From positions 1 through 44,753 of the forward strand of contig MU858298.1 of assembly GCA_033297075.1 (NCBI GenBank): 44,753 nt of DNA. The letters are read 5' to 3'. Below, piece after piece: positions 21,101 to 33,673 of this stretch (the stretch's first letter is position 1; each line of letters starts with the position of its first letter). Source of the stretch: Rhypophila decipiens. Taxonomy: Eukaryota; Ascomycota; Sordariomycetes; Sordariales; Naviculisporaceae. Below the pieces are notes generated by a model. It did no database searches and had not been told where the DNA came from. It saw nothing but the letters and a program-made list of their open reading frames with translations. Position numbers and translations under genes: made by a program.

Positions 21101-23316
21101 TTCTTCTTTATTTTAGAAAGAAAACGCCATGATCCAGACACCACCACACCCCGAGTCTGCATCGACCGAATAAGCAATTAGCCTTGGCGCACCTGGCCCT
21201 GACACAGGCAAACCCAGAACCGCACCTGTGCTGCCATTCACACAGTAAAGAAAAGGTCCCACACCCGACCCTCCATCAAGGGCATCTTCAAGGGTATCCG
21301 TATGTACATACCTACTGGCCCCGTGCAGTGCAGCAGTAAGCAATGTACTGTACACATACTGCAGTAGGTGGGTAGCTAAAAATCCATCTTCGGTCTCGTG
21401 CATTGCCCATTACCGGCCTGGCGAATAGGGCGTTGGTCCCACCAAACTCGACGATATTCCGCCGTTCAGTGAGCGATACACCATCCCCATTGGCCCATCT
21501 CATCTCCCACGGCAGTCTCATCTTGGTTCAAGACTGCAGCATCACCTACACCACCTGAAAAAGTCCAAAATCCACTAACGGGGTTTTCTCCGGTCGTCCA
21601 GTGCTGTAACTGTTGGCCGCACCGTCTGTGCTGTGCTCCCTCGACGTTATCGAGATCTCCCGCCCCAAGCGCCGATTTGAACACCCACCAGGACTGCAAA
21701 TCGCAGCACTACCGCATGTCGTGAATCACCAAATGCCAAGGAAACATGCAGCACCCATCGGGAGTTGAGACATGTCTCCCATGAGCTACATGTACAGAAT
21801 GCACCTATCCAGGCCAGCCTATCTCAGTTCCGGTTATTCCTGACTTTTGCAAGTGTGAGAAAATGTGCTATATGCCAAGAGGGTGATGTGGTGGTATGCA
21901 GTGTGAGGATTCAAGTGCGCCGCCATTGTCAAGTTTGTCATTGCCCTAGGCTATTAGAGATGAGTGGATGGATACTTGGCACTGCGCGCAAAGAAAGTGT
22001 GCCGTCGTCAGCTTCAAGTTTGCCATGATCCTTCTGCCCTCGATAGCCCATTCACCTCCTCCCCTTCCTTTCCGGCTTGCATGAGTGTTTGCTTCTCATC
22101 TCCTCTGCTGATATCGGCGCCATCCGCCCATAGCCAGCCTCGTCATTTTCTTCCGCGCACTTGCGCTGGCAGCCGATGAAGAATACGGGTGGGCAACATC
22201 ATCAGCGTATCCCGGGTCCCGGAAGTCAATCCGGGACGGCCTGGCACATATGTAGGTGGCGACAGGCGAGCAGGTCAAGCAAACTGCATAGAGATGAATC
22301 CTGGTTAGCCAGCCAGCCAGCCAAGCTGTCAAAGCAGCAGCAAACAAACTTTCTCAATTTCCGCCTCGTATCTTCTTTTGCGCCAATACACATCCTGACA
22401 AATGTCGCTGGCACATGGTTGTCCGTCACCCCTTCCCCTACCGGGCCGACCTCCAAGTACGTATCCATTCATTTCGCCCCTTCTTCACTTCTTTCCGTAC
22501 TGCTCATCAACCAATCTCAACCAACGCTTTCCTTGTATAACGCAGATAACAAGAACCAAACAGTCGTATACCAGATGACAAAACATACCCATACGAAATT
22601 AACCCAGTGCAAAGTCCAAACCAAACCAAAACACCATGCTTCTGTAGACCTAATAGTCCATGCATATGCCGCTGAAAAACATGATGTAAATGGTATCTCG
22701 AACGCAAAAAACACCAAATGAGCAAGGAAAGGGAAATGTATATAGTGGCCCGAAAACAGCAAAGAAAGCAAAAAGACAAAAGCAAAACATAGAACGCAAA
22801 ACACAGGCCAAAAGAAAACGCAGGCCAAAAGCAAAATACCCCATCCCTTACCCAAAAAGTCATGGCAAACTCCATGCTGAGTAACAATGCAAAATATGCT
22901 CTTTCCCCACCTGATTTGCCTCGCAGCAGATGTAGTGACATCCCTTCACGCCTTTTGCCCACCTCTTTCCTTCTTCTTTCTGTCACATCCCGCGTCGAGC
23001 CACCATCCTTTCTGTGACTGATGAAGGCATGGCAATATATCTCTTGGGCACACCCACGTGCTTGCTTCACTTCCCGAAAATCCGGTTATCGGGTCGGATA
23101 CCAGACCGATCAGAGGGCGCATGGGGTACCGGTCCGAGCTGAACTCGAGCAACACAACCGATGAACTCACCCACCACCCCCACGACATTCATTGGCCATC
23201 GACTGGCTGTCTTGCACATGGAGCGGCATCAGCATTCCTACTGAACCCGGGCCAAGTTGCCCATCCGCTCCATGTGTCGCATGATCGGCCAAACCCAAGG
23301 TAAATGAAAATTACCA
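18176..23316. other. Gene-poor interval of about 5.1 kb
   Basis: Apart from the presumed oxygenase promoter at its left, I find no gene, RNA gene or array. Frames here stay below about 190 codons, lack recognisable motifs and differ in composition from the confident genes. The segment 22540-22860 is A-rich on the plus strand and gives accidental hydrophobic frames on the minus strand. Long non-coding transcripts cannot be excluded. Confidence 0.5.
18311..18317 (-). promoter_or_regulatory. TATA-like box of the inositol oxygenase gene
   Basis: TATATAA on the minus strand lies about 136 bp upstream of the oxygenase ATG, a reasonable distance for a fungal TATA element. Function is inferred from sequence and position. 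Confidence 0.4.
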
Positions 23317-25430
23317 TTACCGCAGCTGCTGGTTGGCCCAGATTAAAGTCTCGGGGTTCAGATGTTCCTGTTTAATGATGTAGTCCGGAACGGGTTTCCA
23401 ATGCCAGACATAGTGCACCATCTCGGCCTGCACTTTGGCCGTGGGTCGCCCGTGTTCGTGCTCAGTCCGCCGAAGAATGTCCATCATTTGCTCTTGGTCG
23501 CGGCGGTCTGTGAACAAGTGACCAACTGCTCGAGGTTAGGAATGATCAGGAAAGCCAACAGAAGAGAAACTCACAAACATGGATGGCCATGCACGCCGTG
23601 AACATGCTTGGCGGTGTCCATGAGTTGCCGAGACCGATCCCGCAGATCTCTCTTACAAGGGACTGCCCTTTTGGCTGTACGAAGCGGTTAGCGACGAACG
23701 ACAAGACAAACGAATGCAGAGACAAACCTTGATTCTTTCTTTGGCATGTTCTGCAGCAGGACCAATGAAAGGGAGATCGGGGTGGTAGTAAGTGAGAAAC
23801 AGCTCGGCAAGTAGGTGATGCTGTGCACCAATGACTGTCACGTCCCAGAAGCACATTAGCGATGCACCTGGCCCGACAGCAGACCGAAATCACGTACCGT
23901 GGCAGCTCTGGTTATACCAAATCTCGGGAAAGAGCGCCTCGTTGGTTTCCCGATAGATGGGGACGTACATGTCGGCCGTTCCCACTGACCAGCTTCGGTT
24001 CCATGCCATGAGCTCCTCCCACCTCTCTCGCCGTTTCTCCGTGTTCGGCCCGAAGCAGTAGTTGAGCACCTCGGCACAGTGAACCACGGCTCGGTTGGCC
24101 CATACGTAGTCGTCGGCGGCAGACACCTCCCTGTCAATGATATCTGGAAGGACATCCATCTGAAGCATCTTTACCTGCGACTGGGTGGCGACCGCGTTGT
24201 AAATCTCCTGCCGCAAACCGACCCAAAATGCGGCTGCACCGAGACTCTTTTGTCGCAACATGGTTTTCTGGTGCTGCACGCACAGCTGGAGGCCCAGCAG
24301 GAAGTTGCCGTCAAGATTTCCACCGTTGTCTTTGGCTGTTGACGGGACTAGGTTAGAGTGCAACAATGAACAAGATAGAAAACAGCGTACCTTCTAGCTC
24401 GGCCATAACACGCATGATAATCAAGGCCGCGAACACATCTTCCGAGAGAAGGCCATCGCCGGCCCACACATTGAGCTGCCTGACACACTCCTGAGAGTAG
24501 TTTACATATGCGTTTGAAGGAAAGGCCTTATCCACGTGAGCCAAATGCCGTCCTGCAAGTGCCATGATGGAATTTAGCAAGATGGGACAACGGCCTGCGC
24601 GGATAGGCACAACTGTCTGGAAAGATTGCCCGGGGTCACACAGGTCAAGCTAGGTGTCCAGCAACATTAGTGGGAACTCTCTCCGGGCGCTGGGGGAATA
24701 AAAACGGCCGCTCACCCATATCGCCAGCTTTTGGACATAGTGCCTCATAAGCCGTGCCCTTTGCGCTTCGGTAAAGGGCAATATCGTGTGATCTATATAG
24801 ATTGGTTGACGGATAAACCTGTCAGACGGAGAAGCTGACTTTTCCTTGACGGTATTTCTCCCTTCATCCTCCGACGAACCTTTTTGCTGCCTGAGCTGGT
24901 GTTGGTCCAGTGTGGGATACGAGTTTGGCGACCTGAGCGATTCATCATGGGGCGAGTACCGTTTGGGAGTCAAGATATCCCTTGGAAAACGGGGGGAGAC
25001 GGGGGTCATGGAGCAGGATTTGATAGGCGACTGGAGCGATGAGCGCCTGCTTGGGCCATCTGTAATGGTGTCTGGCGACCCTGACGCATCTACCTCCAAG
25101 TAGTCCTCGGGCCCGCTATCGGGGCTCAGGCCGTCGCCTTCGTTGGCAAGGTTCGTCTCGTGGATGAACACGACTTGACTTTTTATTAGCCATGGACACG
25201 CTTGTGCACAGTAGCGTCCGGGACTGGGCACACATACTTCGTCTTGGGGTCCTGACCCATTTCTGATTTTTGGCGTACGGCGCTACAGTTGACGTGTAAG
25301 TGATGAGGCTGATATAGCAACATTAGGGCCCTGTCAAACCAACCTTTTGTTTCCCGGACCCTGAGGCCTGTCCGGCGACATTCGCGGCCGGCGTTTTGAC
25401 ATCTGCCGCAAATCGGGGTGACCCGATCGC
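23317..25430 (-). CDS. Fungal Zn(II)2Cys6 transcription factor, first exon(s) unresolved
   Basis: Predicted nuclear regulator with a fungal-specific TF domain. Exons I can place (minus): 25430-25344, 25282-25238, 25173-24716, 24649-24391, 24335-23898, 23834-23728, 23674-23575, 23525-23317. All introns are 49-66 bp, GT-AG, and phase-consistent. The first placed exon opens inside a zinc cluster, DRVTPICGRCQNAGREC, supplying Cys4-Cys6; the acceptor splits a codon ending GC, which fits Cys3 of a K-C-D-R motif. It continues RRTGLRVRETK, then APYAKNQKWVRTPRRIVFIHETNL, a Ser/Pro-rich linker, and the regulator core from LDLCDPG and PILLNSIMALAGRHL to VFGHLFTDRRDQEQMMDIL. The exon carrying Cys1-Cys3 was not found. 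The acceptor at 24336 is chosen because the alternative AG lies too close to the CTAAC branch. The divergent sugar permease at 28184 is a possible target. Confidence 0.85.
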
Positions 25431-28183
25431 CTGCCGATCAACGGGTCAGCACGTGTAACGGTTTGGCGGCTCCTCTCTGTCAGCCGGGGAAAAGTCCCGT
25501 TGCACAACCAAGCAGGCCCGGCACGGGTTTTGCTCGGAAAAGGGGCTGGGGATCAGTTTGTGCATGCCATAAACGAGATGAACTCGAGACGGCGAACGGG
25601 GCGTGCGGTATGGGGTTGTGGCACCAACATTTCAGATGTTGCTCGCGACAATTTTCGCTAGTCAGGAGATTTGGGTCAGCGAGTGAAGGCATTTGTCTCG
25701 GACCATGGCCGCGGATGGACACGCTGGGGAAAAGTGTAAGTGTCAGTGTCAGAGATGAGCAAACCTACCAGCCAAAAACGCCCTGACTCCGGGCAGGGAA
25801 CACCGAACCTTTCTTGCCCAAAGGAGGCATTTAGGTCCGTGTTGTCAGCGAGACACAGGCTGTATTGCCTATTGCCTGATCAAATTGGGAGCATGGCGGT
25901 GCCTGCATGTGCCAGCGATCACTGAGCAACCAGCACCTCCAACTGCCCTGAGGGGCCAGAGGGTCCTCGAGGCTCAGAGTGGGTCTGCTGAAGCTGCTTC
26001 AGACCGGACTGGCAGAGAGCAAGAGCCGCTCCGTGTGCTGCAGTGGACCTAGGGGAGGGATTGACAGTGACACAGGCGCAAGCAGGCGAGCTCGGTTCCA
26101 GTGTCCAGGTACCGAAGACGAGACAAAGGAGAGGCAGAACAGCAGAGTCGGGAAAGTGGACGGCCGTGGGCCAGTCGGCGAGCGGTCGAGTTTGTAGGAA
26201 AATGGAAGTCTTGGGGGGAACCCGACGCGCTATCAACTGAAATGGGAAAGAAACGGGCTAACGAGCCCGAAGCCAGCGAGATGCAGGTGGCTTATCGGGG
26301 AAATTGCACGCGAATATGGTCTGTTGGACAAGAGCTGCTGGACAAGCAACACGCAGCGGCAGCAGCAGCAGCAGCAGTGGATGTTGGGTGCGACGACGAC
26401 GATAACCAAGGTAGTTTGACGACGGGGAGATGGAAGGTTGACTTGTCTCGGTATTTTATTGCACCGTTGACGCTTGATATTGGGATCTTGATCTGGGGAA
26501 CTCGACTTTGCCAGGAACAAGGGCAAGGACAGGGACAGGGACAGGGGGAAGGGAGCAAAGTCCGCCCTCTTTTTGTCTCGCCCACTGGCTTCTTGTTTGT
26601 CTCGGGTTCTTTTCACCCCCGCAGCAGTTCCATGGAATCGAGGCCTGTTAGCAAACAATAAATTTGATAGCTCACTTTTCGGGTGCTCCCACGCTGCTCA
26701 GTGCTTGACCGGCCCGAGGGGTGGCAGTGGACGGGTGGCAGTCTTGGGTCTCTGGATGCTGGGCTGGGTACCTCGGACACAGGGGGCCATCACCACAAAA
26801 CACCAGCCAAAAAAAAAGTCCTTGGGCTCTTGGGGTCAACCCGGTTTGTGGGATTTTGAGCCTGGCACAAACAACTCTGAGCGATCAGCTGGTGCCACTC
26901 GAGAAGGGACTAGTGTAGAGAAGGATGAAACCAAGCAAGAGTTGACAAAACACACAAACGGTGACGGCGGGAAATTGGTGATCGGATTTGCATGGTATTT
27001 CTGCAAGTTCCATGGCCAAGATTGCGATTTGACACCATTCAAGCCGGGATCGATGGAGCACTGAGAAGGACGCCGGCGATGAAGGGATGCCAAAACCGAA
27101 GAGCGGGGATCGGACGACTGATTGTGGCTGGCCAAACCGATGACGGGACAGCCTAGCGCCCGGGGGCCCTGAAGACACGCTGAAGTGGACCACCTGCAGC
27201 TGGAGTTCCCTCCCGCAAGCTTCCAGTCGGGTTGGCAGTTGTGCGGCGCCAGTGCCAGGCCAGTGGTCAGTGGTCAGCGCAAATGCGGGGAGGCGGGAGG
27301 GAACAGCTGGTGGGGATCGAAAGAATGTTTCTCGAGAAGCCACAGGATTTTTTCATCCAATCACAGCCCACCACACGACATGTACTTTCTGGCCCGATAT
27401 CCTCAGATACCAAAGCCCGTCGCCAAAGCCACTCATGACGGGTTTTTATAAATCTCATTTTTGTTTTCCTTGTATACCAACGAGCTTGTAATAGAGGAGG
27501 TGGGCTGACTCATCGGCTTGCTATGGATGCGTCGGGAGGTTTTGTCGGCCAGCTAAGATACCTACCGGGAAGTGATGTTGGTACTTCGCTTCCCGTTGCA
27601 ACTGCCGTGTGACGCTCACCAATAATCCGTCTCCCAAAACCCTCCACTAGCAGGAACTGCTGCGAGTAATTCCCTAGAACTCCAACGGCAACGAGCAAGA
27701 TGCTCAGTCCCACAATGCCACCTACCGACACGGCAACGGCACCAAGACGGCAAGATAACCGTTCCCGCCTGTTCAGGAACGACACCGAGGATCCCCACCT
27801 GCCTCTCCACAGAACCATGAGTTCACATGGTTACCATTGGATATGGGCGATCGGTGCGGGCCTTTGGGAAAGGGTTCTGGATTGAGGACAAGCACTGAGA
27901 AAATCTGGACAAGTTCGGGGTTCTGGTTTGCCTCTGACATTTAACAGTGATCACTCGTTTCTTTGGAGCAGGCGACTTGTTTGTTTCGTTGTCGACGATA
28001 AATGAAGAGCAGCAGCACCATCGGCCGCAACGATCCGTTCCATTGCTCCGCTGTTCACCTCTGTCCCACATCGCACTGCATCAACCGAGCCTGGAGGCAG
28101 ATCTTTTTTTGTGAGCTGTCTGGGCAGTCAACCAAGTGGCGAACTGGACATTTTGGTCAACCACGGCCACGATTGCTTCAGAG
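25431..28183. other. Divergent region between the transcription factor and the permease
   Basis: About 2.75 kb. It should contain the missing 5' exon(s) and promoter of the regulator and the permease promoter. Simple repeats are visible: a (GCA)n tract at about 26359-26377 and an (ACAGGG)n tract at about 26529-26546. The peptide SKTRAG, a common lead-in to zinc clusters, can be read on the minus strand at 25534-25517, but the expected cysteines do not follow in frame. Confidence 0.5.
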
Positions 28184-30066
28184 ATGGCATCAGACGCCGC
28201 TGTCGAGAAAGTAGCCCTAGATGGGAAGCCTCCAAGCCGTGGGCCAGACCAGCATCATGATCAGGTCACCCGGATCAAGTCGATGGACCGGGTCATTCAC
28301 GATGCCAAGGCGGCCACTCAAAAGGAGCAAAAGATGTCCCTGATGGAGGGCGTCAGGCTGTATCCCAAGGCCATTGCATGGAGCGTTCTCATTTCCACCT
28401 GTATTGTCATGGTAAGTCCGATATGAGACTGTGTTTACTTTTCTGCCAGGTCCTAACAGAAACATTAAAAGGAAGGATACGATATATCCTTGATCAACAA
28501 CTTCTATGCGTTCCCCCAATTCAACAAGAAATACGGCGAGCAACTGCCCAATGGTGACTTCCAAGTCGCCGCCCCATGGCAAGCTGGTCTCAGTAATGTG
28601 AGTTGCCGTCTTCCCCGCTCGCCCAAAACCAGAGACCGTGACTGACAATTTGCCCAGGGAGCCAACGTGGGCGAATTCATTGGGCTGTTGATCAATGGCT
28701 GGGTTTCGGAGCGTTTCGGCTACAGGTATACGGTTATCGGTTGCCTGACACTGGTGATTGCCTGGACCGCATTGTTCTTTACGGCGCAGAATGTGCAGAC
28801 GCTTCTGGCGGCCGAGATCCTATGTGGCATTGTAAGAGACCTTCCCACGAGATATGGGGCAGAACAGGTGTGCTAAAAACTGTCCAGCCATGGGGTGTTT
28901 TCCAGACACTTTGCATCACATATGCCTCCGAGGTTTGTCCAGTGGCCATGCGCGGCTATTTGACTACCTATGTCAATTTCTGCTGGGGCCTCGGCCAAGA
29001 GATTGGTATCGGCGTCATCATGTCCATGCTGAAGCGGGAAGATGAGTGGGCATATCGGATCCCATATGCGCTGCAGTGGATGTGGCCCGTCCCGCTCATC
29101 ATCGGGGTCTACTTTGCTCCCGAGTCGCCCTGGTGGCTGGTCCGCAGGGGCAGACTCGAGGAAGCCAAAGAGTCCCTCGCACGCCTGACGAGCCCGGAAC
29201 TGAACTCGGACTTTGATGCCGATGAGACGGTGGCAATGATGGTCCACACCACAGCCCTGGAGCAGAAGACCACGTCGGGAGCTACGTACTGGGATTGCTT
29301 CAAGGGCACCGACCTAAGACGAACCGAGATTGTCTGCATGGTTTGGGCCATCCAAAACCTCAGCGGCAACTCGTTCTCGAACTATTCGACTTATTTCCTC
29401 ACCCAAGCCGGTCTCGACTCCACCAAGGCATACGGGTTCGCACTGGGCCAGTACGGCATCAACATGGTTGGCGTGTTTGGTGCTTGGTTTTTGATGAGCT
29501 TAGGGTTCGGCCGGCGGTCGCTTTATCTCTACGGCCTCTGCGCTCTATGCGTCATGCTCTTCATCCTGGGCTTCCTGGGTCTGGTGCCCAAAGAGCATCG
29601 ACGAGAGGGATCCCTCGCCACTGGAAGCATCATGTTGGGCTGGGCCCTTGCCTACCAGCTGACGGTTGGCACCGTCTGTTATTCTCTTGTCAGCGAGATA
29701 TCGACGCGCAGGCTGCAGATCAAGACCGTTGCACTCGGTCGTATGCTCTACATCGTTGTTGGCATTGTGTGCAGTGTACTGACGCCTTACATGCTGAATC
29801 CCGGTGCTTGGAACTGGAGCAACTTTGCCGGCTTCTTTTGGGGCGGCATCTGCTTCCTCTGCATCATCTACACCTACTTCAGGGTGCCAGAACCGTCAGG
29901 GCGGTCGTTTGCCGAGTTGGATCTTCTCTTTGAGCAGGGAGTCAGTGCCCGAAAGTTCAAGGATACCGAGGTTGACGTGTTTGCTGAAAAGGTGGATGAC
30001 CGCGTCCTGGAGAACTGGGAGCACACGATGGGGCAGTCTCGTGTTGAGAAAGCACTAGTCTTTTGA
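28184..30066 (+). CDS. MFS maltose/alpha-glucoside permease
   Basis: Plasma-membrane proton-coupled sugar transporter of the MAL/general alpha-glucoside permease group. Coding is join(28184..28411,28472..28597,28658..28831,28888..30066), 568 aa; the introns of 60, 60 and 56 bp all fall between codons. Diagnostic blocks: EGYDISLINNFYAFPQFNKK after helix 1, the loop LLINGWVSERFGYR between helices 2 and 3, PWGVFQTLCITYASEV, PESPWWLVRRGR before the central loop, GFGRRSLYLYG, and GTVCYSLVSEISTRRLQIKT with TPYMLNPGAWNW near the end. The N-terminal 70 residues are a hydrophilic cytosolic tail. The start is the first in-frame ATG after an upstream GTG. It is transcribed away from the Zn2Cys6 regulator. 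Exact sugar is not determinable. Confidence 0.96.
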
Positions 30067-31413
30067 AGGCACGGCTGCATACGATACTCTGTTTTCTTTA
30101 CGATGCCGCGGTGAAGCTGGTCAGGCGGGGAGGAATAATGAGATGTGATGATCCACGAGTGAAGACGGGTATGAGGGAGTCGCACCGAGAAGTGTGATAA
30201 AGCGGCAGTGCTCACAGTCATGTTGCACCGTTTCGCATGACAAGTCAACCGCAACCTGTCACATATCGTGAAAGGGGAAATCTATGATGGGGACGGAACG
30301 GCGCAAGGAGTCGAGTTCTTGGTTTCACATACCAACTGTGGTTTGATCGGGATTACTCTCAAACTTGATTCTAGGTAATTGTAAATACTTAATAATGCTT
30401 ATAATGCTATCCTTGGCTTACCCCGGGCACGTGCAGTCGTGCATCAATCGGTGAAGTCGGCGCTATCGGTACAGTACTGTCAAAGCTAGTACACTAGAAA
30501 TCTGACGGATCATGGATGACGGTTCACTGTAATGGACGACCGCTCGATTTGCGATGCAGATACGATGTAGAGACTCGGCAGTTGATAAGCACCTGCACGG
30601 AATGAAGCTTTGCTGACGTCGACAACATTTTCTGCTACCAGGTTCAGACAAAGGCGGGCTGTCCAAAGGGTCCTCAAATGACCGCAAGCACGATGATGTA
30701 ATTCCAGGTGTGCAGGTGACGGGGGGCCGGAGTTGACCATCAACGCAGTTTTGCGGTACAAAGCTACACACCGAAAACACTGCGATTGTCTGGTACCTCA
30801 CTAACATTTCCGGTAACCCTAAAAAGGAAATCCAGGGCCTTTTTCTCCAGCCACCCTCCTCTGCGACCTTCCCGTCTGTCCACGAGCTCCATGACAAGCC
30901 AAGTATCATGAGAATGAAACCGTCTTCACCCGATCAACTCAAATAAGCACACATTCTCGTTGCTTATATACCAAGGTGCGTACTTGCGCGAAATCTCACA
31001 ACAGCTTCGCTTTTCAAAGGGTCAAGACAAGCATCCAAGAGACGGAAACCCCGCTGTCATCCCACTTTCGCAGCGTCTCGGCGATTTCCCGCCCCACCAT
31101 TTGGGCAACGTCGATTGCGGCGTTGGTGGGCCCCCAAAAACAAAGCATCACATCACTCCTTGGCCAGAAACTGAGACTCACTGACCGGTAACCCCACCAG
31201 GTCAAGAAATCACTCCACCTCCACCGAACGCTCTAGCAACCTTCTACAGCAACTTGAACCAAACAACAAATACAACTTGCCATCGCAAAGGACTCTTGTC
31301 TGATTGACCCAGCTGCCACACCTCTCGCGCCGAACTCACAGCAGCCGAACTCACAGCAGCCGAACCAGGACATATCACAGCTCTCAGCTGATCTCATTCA
31401 ACCAAGACAAAAC
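30067..31413. other. Intergenic region before the PP1 inhibitor-2 gene
   Basis: No supportable gene. The presumed leader of the next gene contains a 15-bp direct repeat (CCGAACTCACAGCAG twice, with a third partial copy, about 31330-31366). Confidence 0.5.
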
Positions 31414-32400
31414 ATGGCGGCCGTCATGGAATCGAACTCGACTCCTCACTCGCCCCCAGGGCCCAATGTCCCGCGGCCAAAGGGTACGTCCATGTCTCCT
31501 GGCCATCAAGCCTCATCTCGGCCTCTGGCTGGGATCGCAACCTCTTATTAACAACCTCCTCCTCCAATAGGTATTCTGAAAAACTCGTACCGAAACTCGC
31601 CGCCAACCTCTCCAGTCGAGAACCACCCGACTTTCCAACGCGCAAGCTCATCAGACAAAGAAGTCACCATCGCCAACACACAGATCAACGCCGGCCACCG
31701 CCGCTCGTCTTCAGGCGCCGGGTCAGCCAGCCGCCCCGGTGGCTCCCGACGACAATCTCTCCGCTCCAACAACGGCGGCGACGGCGCCCCCTCAGACCAA
31801 GACCAAGGCCAGCGTCTCAAATGGGACGAAGCGAACCTGTACCTGACAGAGCAAGAGCGCAGCTCGACCATGAAGATCAACGAGCCAAAGACGCCCTACG
31901 CGAAGCACTACGATCCCGCCGAAGACCCCTCGGACGACGAGGACATGGCCGAGCCCATCGACCGCACCAAGATCGACATGGACCGGGTAGATGGCGTCTC
32001 GCCTATTCAAAAGTCAACAAAGCGCCGCCACGCAGAGGACGAGATCCCGGGCCTGTCGCTTGGCGAGCCCGAGGAGGCCGTTCCCGAGGGCGAGTTTGCA
32101 GCATCCGACCCCAAACATTCTCACCATCACCATAGCCGACCGCGGGCCGTCCATGTGGATAGCACCGGGAGCGGCCACGACACCGACGCGGATGAGTATG
32201 TCGGTATGACGGCCGAGGAGAGGGAGAAGCACCGCAAGTTTGAGGAGATGAGGAAGAAGCATTACGAGATGAAGAACGTCGCGGCCTTGTTGGGACATCC
32301 CGAGGAGCTGGAGGAAGATGACGACGACGAGGATGGCGCTGGCGGTGTTCCCTCTGTCCCGCCTTTGCCTGGCTCCGGGGGAGTTAATGGGTCTTCATGA
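31414..32400 (+). CDS. glc8: Protein phosphatase 1 inhibitor-2 homologue (Glc8-type)
   Basis: Intrinsically disordered regulator that binds the catalytic subunit of protein phosphatase 1. Coding is join(31414..31483,31571..32400), 299 aa. The 87-bp intron (GTACGT donor, CAATAG acceptor) interrupts the Gly codon of the first signature, which becomes PKGILKN at about 22-28. The second region has [18 protein letters not shown], followed by [13 protein letters not shown] near 125-137, the conserved segment carrying the regulatory Thr phosphosite in the family. The third is [14 protein letters not shown] near 246-259, the RKxHY active-site-binding helix. The C-terminus is acidic ([12 protein letters not shown]). 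It is longer than the yeast protein because of low-complexity insertions, including an HHHH tract. All three inhibitor-2 contact motifs are intact, so function is likely conserved. Confidence 0.95.
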
Positions 32401-33673
32401 TGACGCCGCATGCCGGAAGGAGTTTGTGGAGCGTGGATTCTGTTTTTTTTTCTTCATTGTTACTTTTCACCTCGTTTGCTGATTGATTCGGACTAGACGG
32501 GAGGGCGGAAGCTTGTTTTCGTACTGCATTGCGCATGGCCTCTCACTTCCTTACTACCAAGGAGACTGACGGCCTGATCTATCTTTCTTTGGCCAGAAGC
32601 CGAGAATTAATTAAGGAGACGGGACTTTTTCTCAGTCAGTTGTCTATATTGTTTGCTCTGTATTTCCTTCTTAAATCCCCATTACTCGCACGTCTGTTGA
32701 TTTTTAACATGATGGCTATGCGGTGGCTGATGAGATGGCTAACGGACGTTGGGAACGAATGAGACATTGGACGGAAGCTGAAGGCACATCATGAAATGGA
32801 GTTCACTAGGCTGTCATAGGTTTTCTGTTTTATCTGCTCATGGTCTTTGTTGTTCCTTTGCCCGATACTGTGTCACTCGTGGTTCTAGTTCCTGCAATGA
32901 TAGCCGAGTCGCTGGTGGAGTTGAACCAGGTATATGGTTACTGCTCTTCATGCCGAGCCACTCAGCCGATATTGTTAGCTTGTGCTTTCAAGTCCCAGCA
33001 TATCATATTTTTGCTCTTGGTACTAGTGAAGGTTTTTGTGATACTATTGCCCTCATCTCGAGCTTTAGCCAGCACTCATGCGTTTGGCCAGTTCGTGGCG
33101 AGATCGTGTTCACATAGCCTCCAACTTTTTACAAATATCAACTTTCTGTCTTTATGTTAAGGTAACTTTGTTAAGTAATAATGTATTGCTTTGCTTGCCT
33201 GCTTGAAACACCATACACCATCCGGCCATTCCTTGGGACACTGCAAGTGACCAAACAGCCACCGGCCCGTTTTAACGCCGAGAAGGAAAAAAACGCTAAA
33301 GAGGACAACTAGATCCAAAAATCTCATAATAATCTGTACATCCAACCAAGGTGCTGTCCACCAAGAGGAATCTACTCCGCGGCTTCTTCGTAACAGCCCG
33401 GGTCTCTTTCTCGACGCGAGATCGTCCCAAAACACCGAATTCGCCCGTCTCTAAGGTTGAGATAAGCACGGCGCTTATCTCCTCAGTCCCGATAGCATTG
33501 CTACCACCCAGCAAGCCAGCTAGAACACTTTTTCTCGTCTTTCTGTGGCCGGCACGTGTCCTCAGTATCCACGTTCCAGTATGGGGTCCCGGCATTTGGT
33601 CACCCCTTGGGTCCCTCATCTCTAGTCCTTTTTTTCTTTCGGTTTTCGTTGTCGTTAAATCCTGTTTCCATGT
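32401..33673. other. Convergent 3' flanks of inhibitor-2 and LCL2
   Basis: About 1.3 kb between two genes that converge. T-rich stretches near 32440-32460 fit 3' UTR sequence. No gene is supported. Confidence 0.5.

Noticed and set aside
22507..23070. Minus-strand hydrophobic frames rich in Phe, Leu and Cys
   Set aside because: They arise because the plus strand is A-rich here; no charged flanks or family motif support a membrane protein.
29295..29933. Plus-strand frame of 212 codons
   Set aside because: It is a shadow inside the last exon of the MFS permease in another frame.
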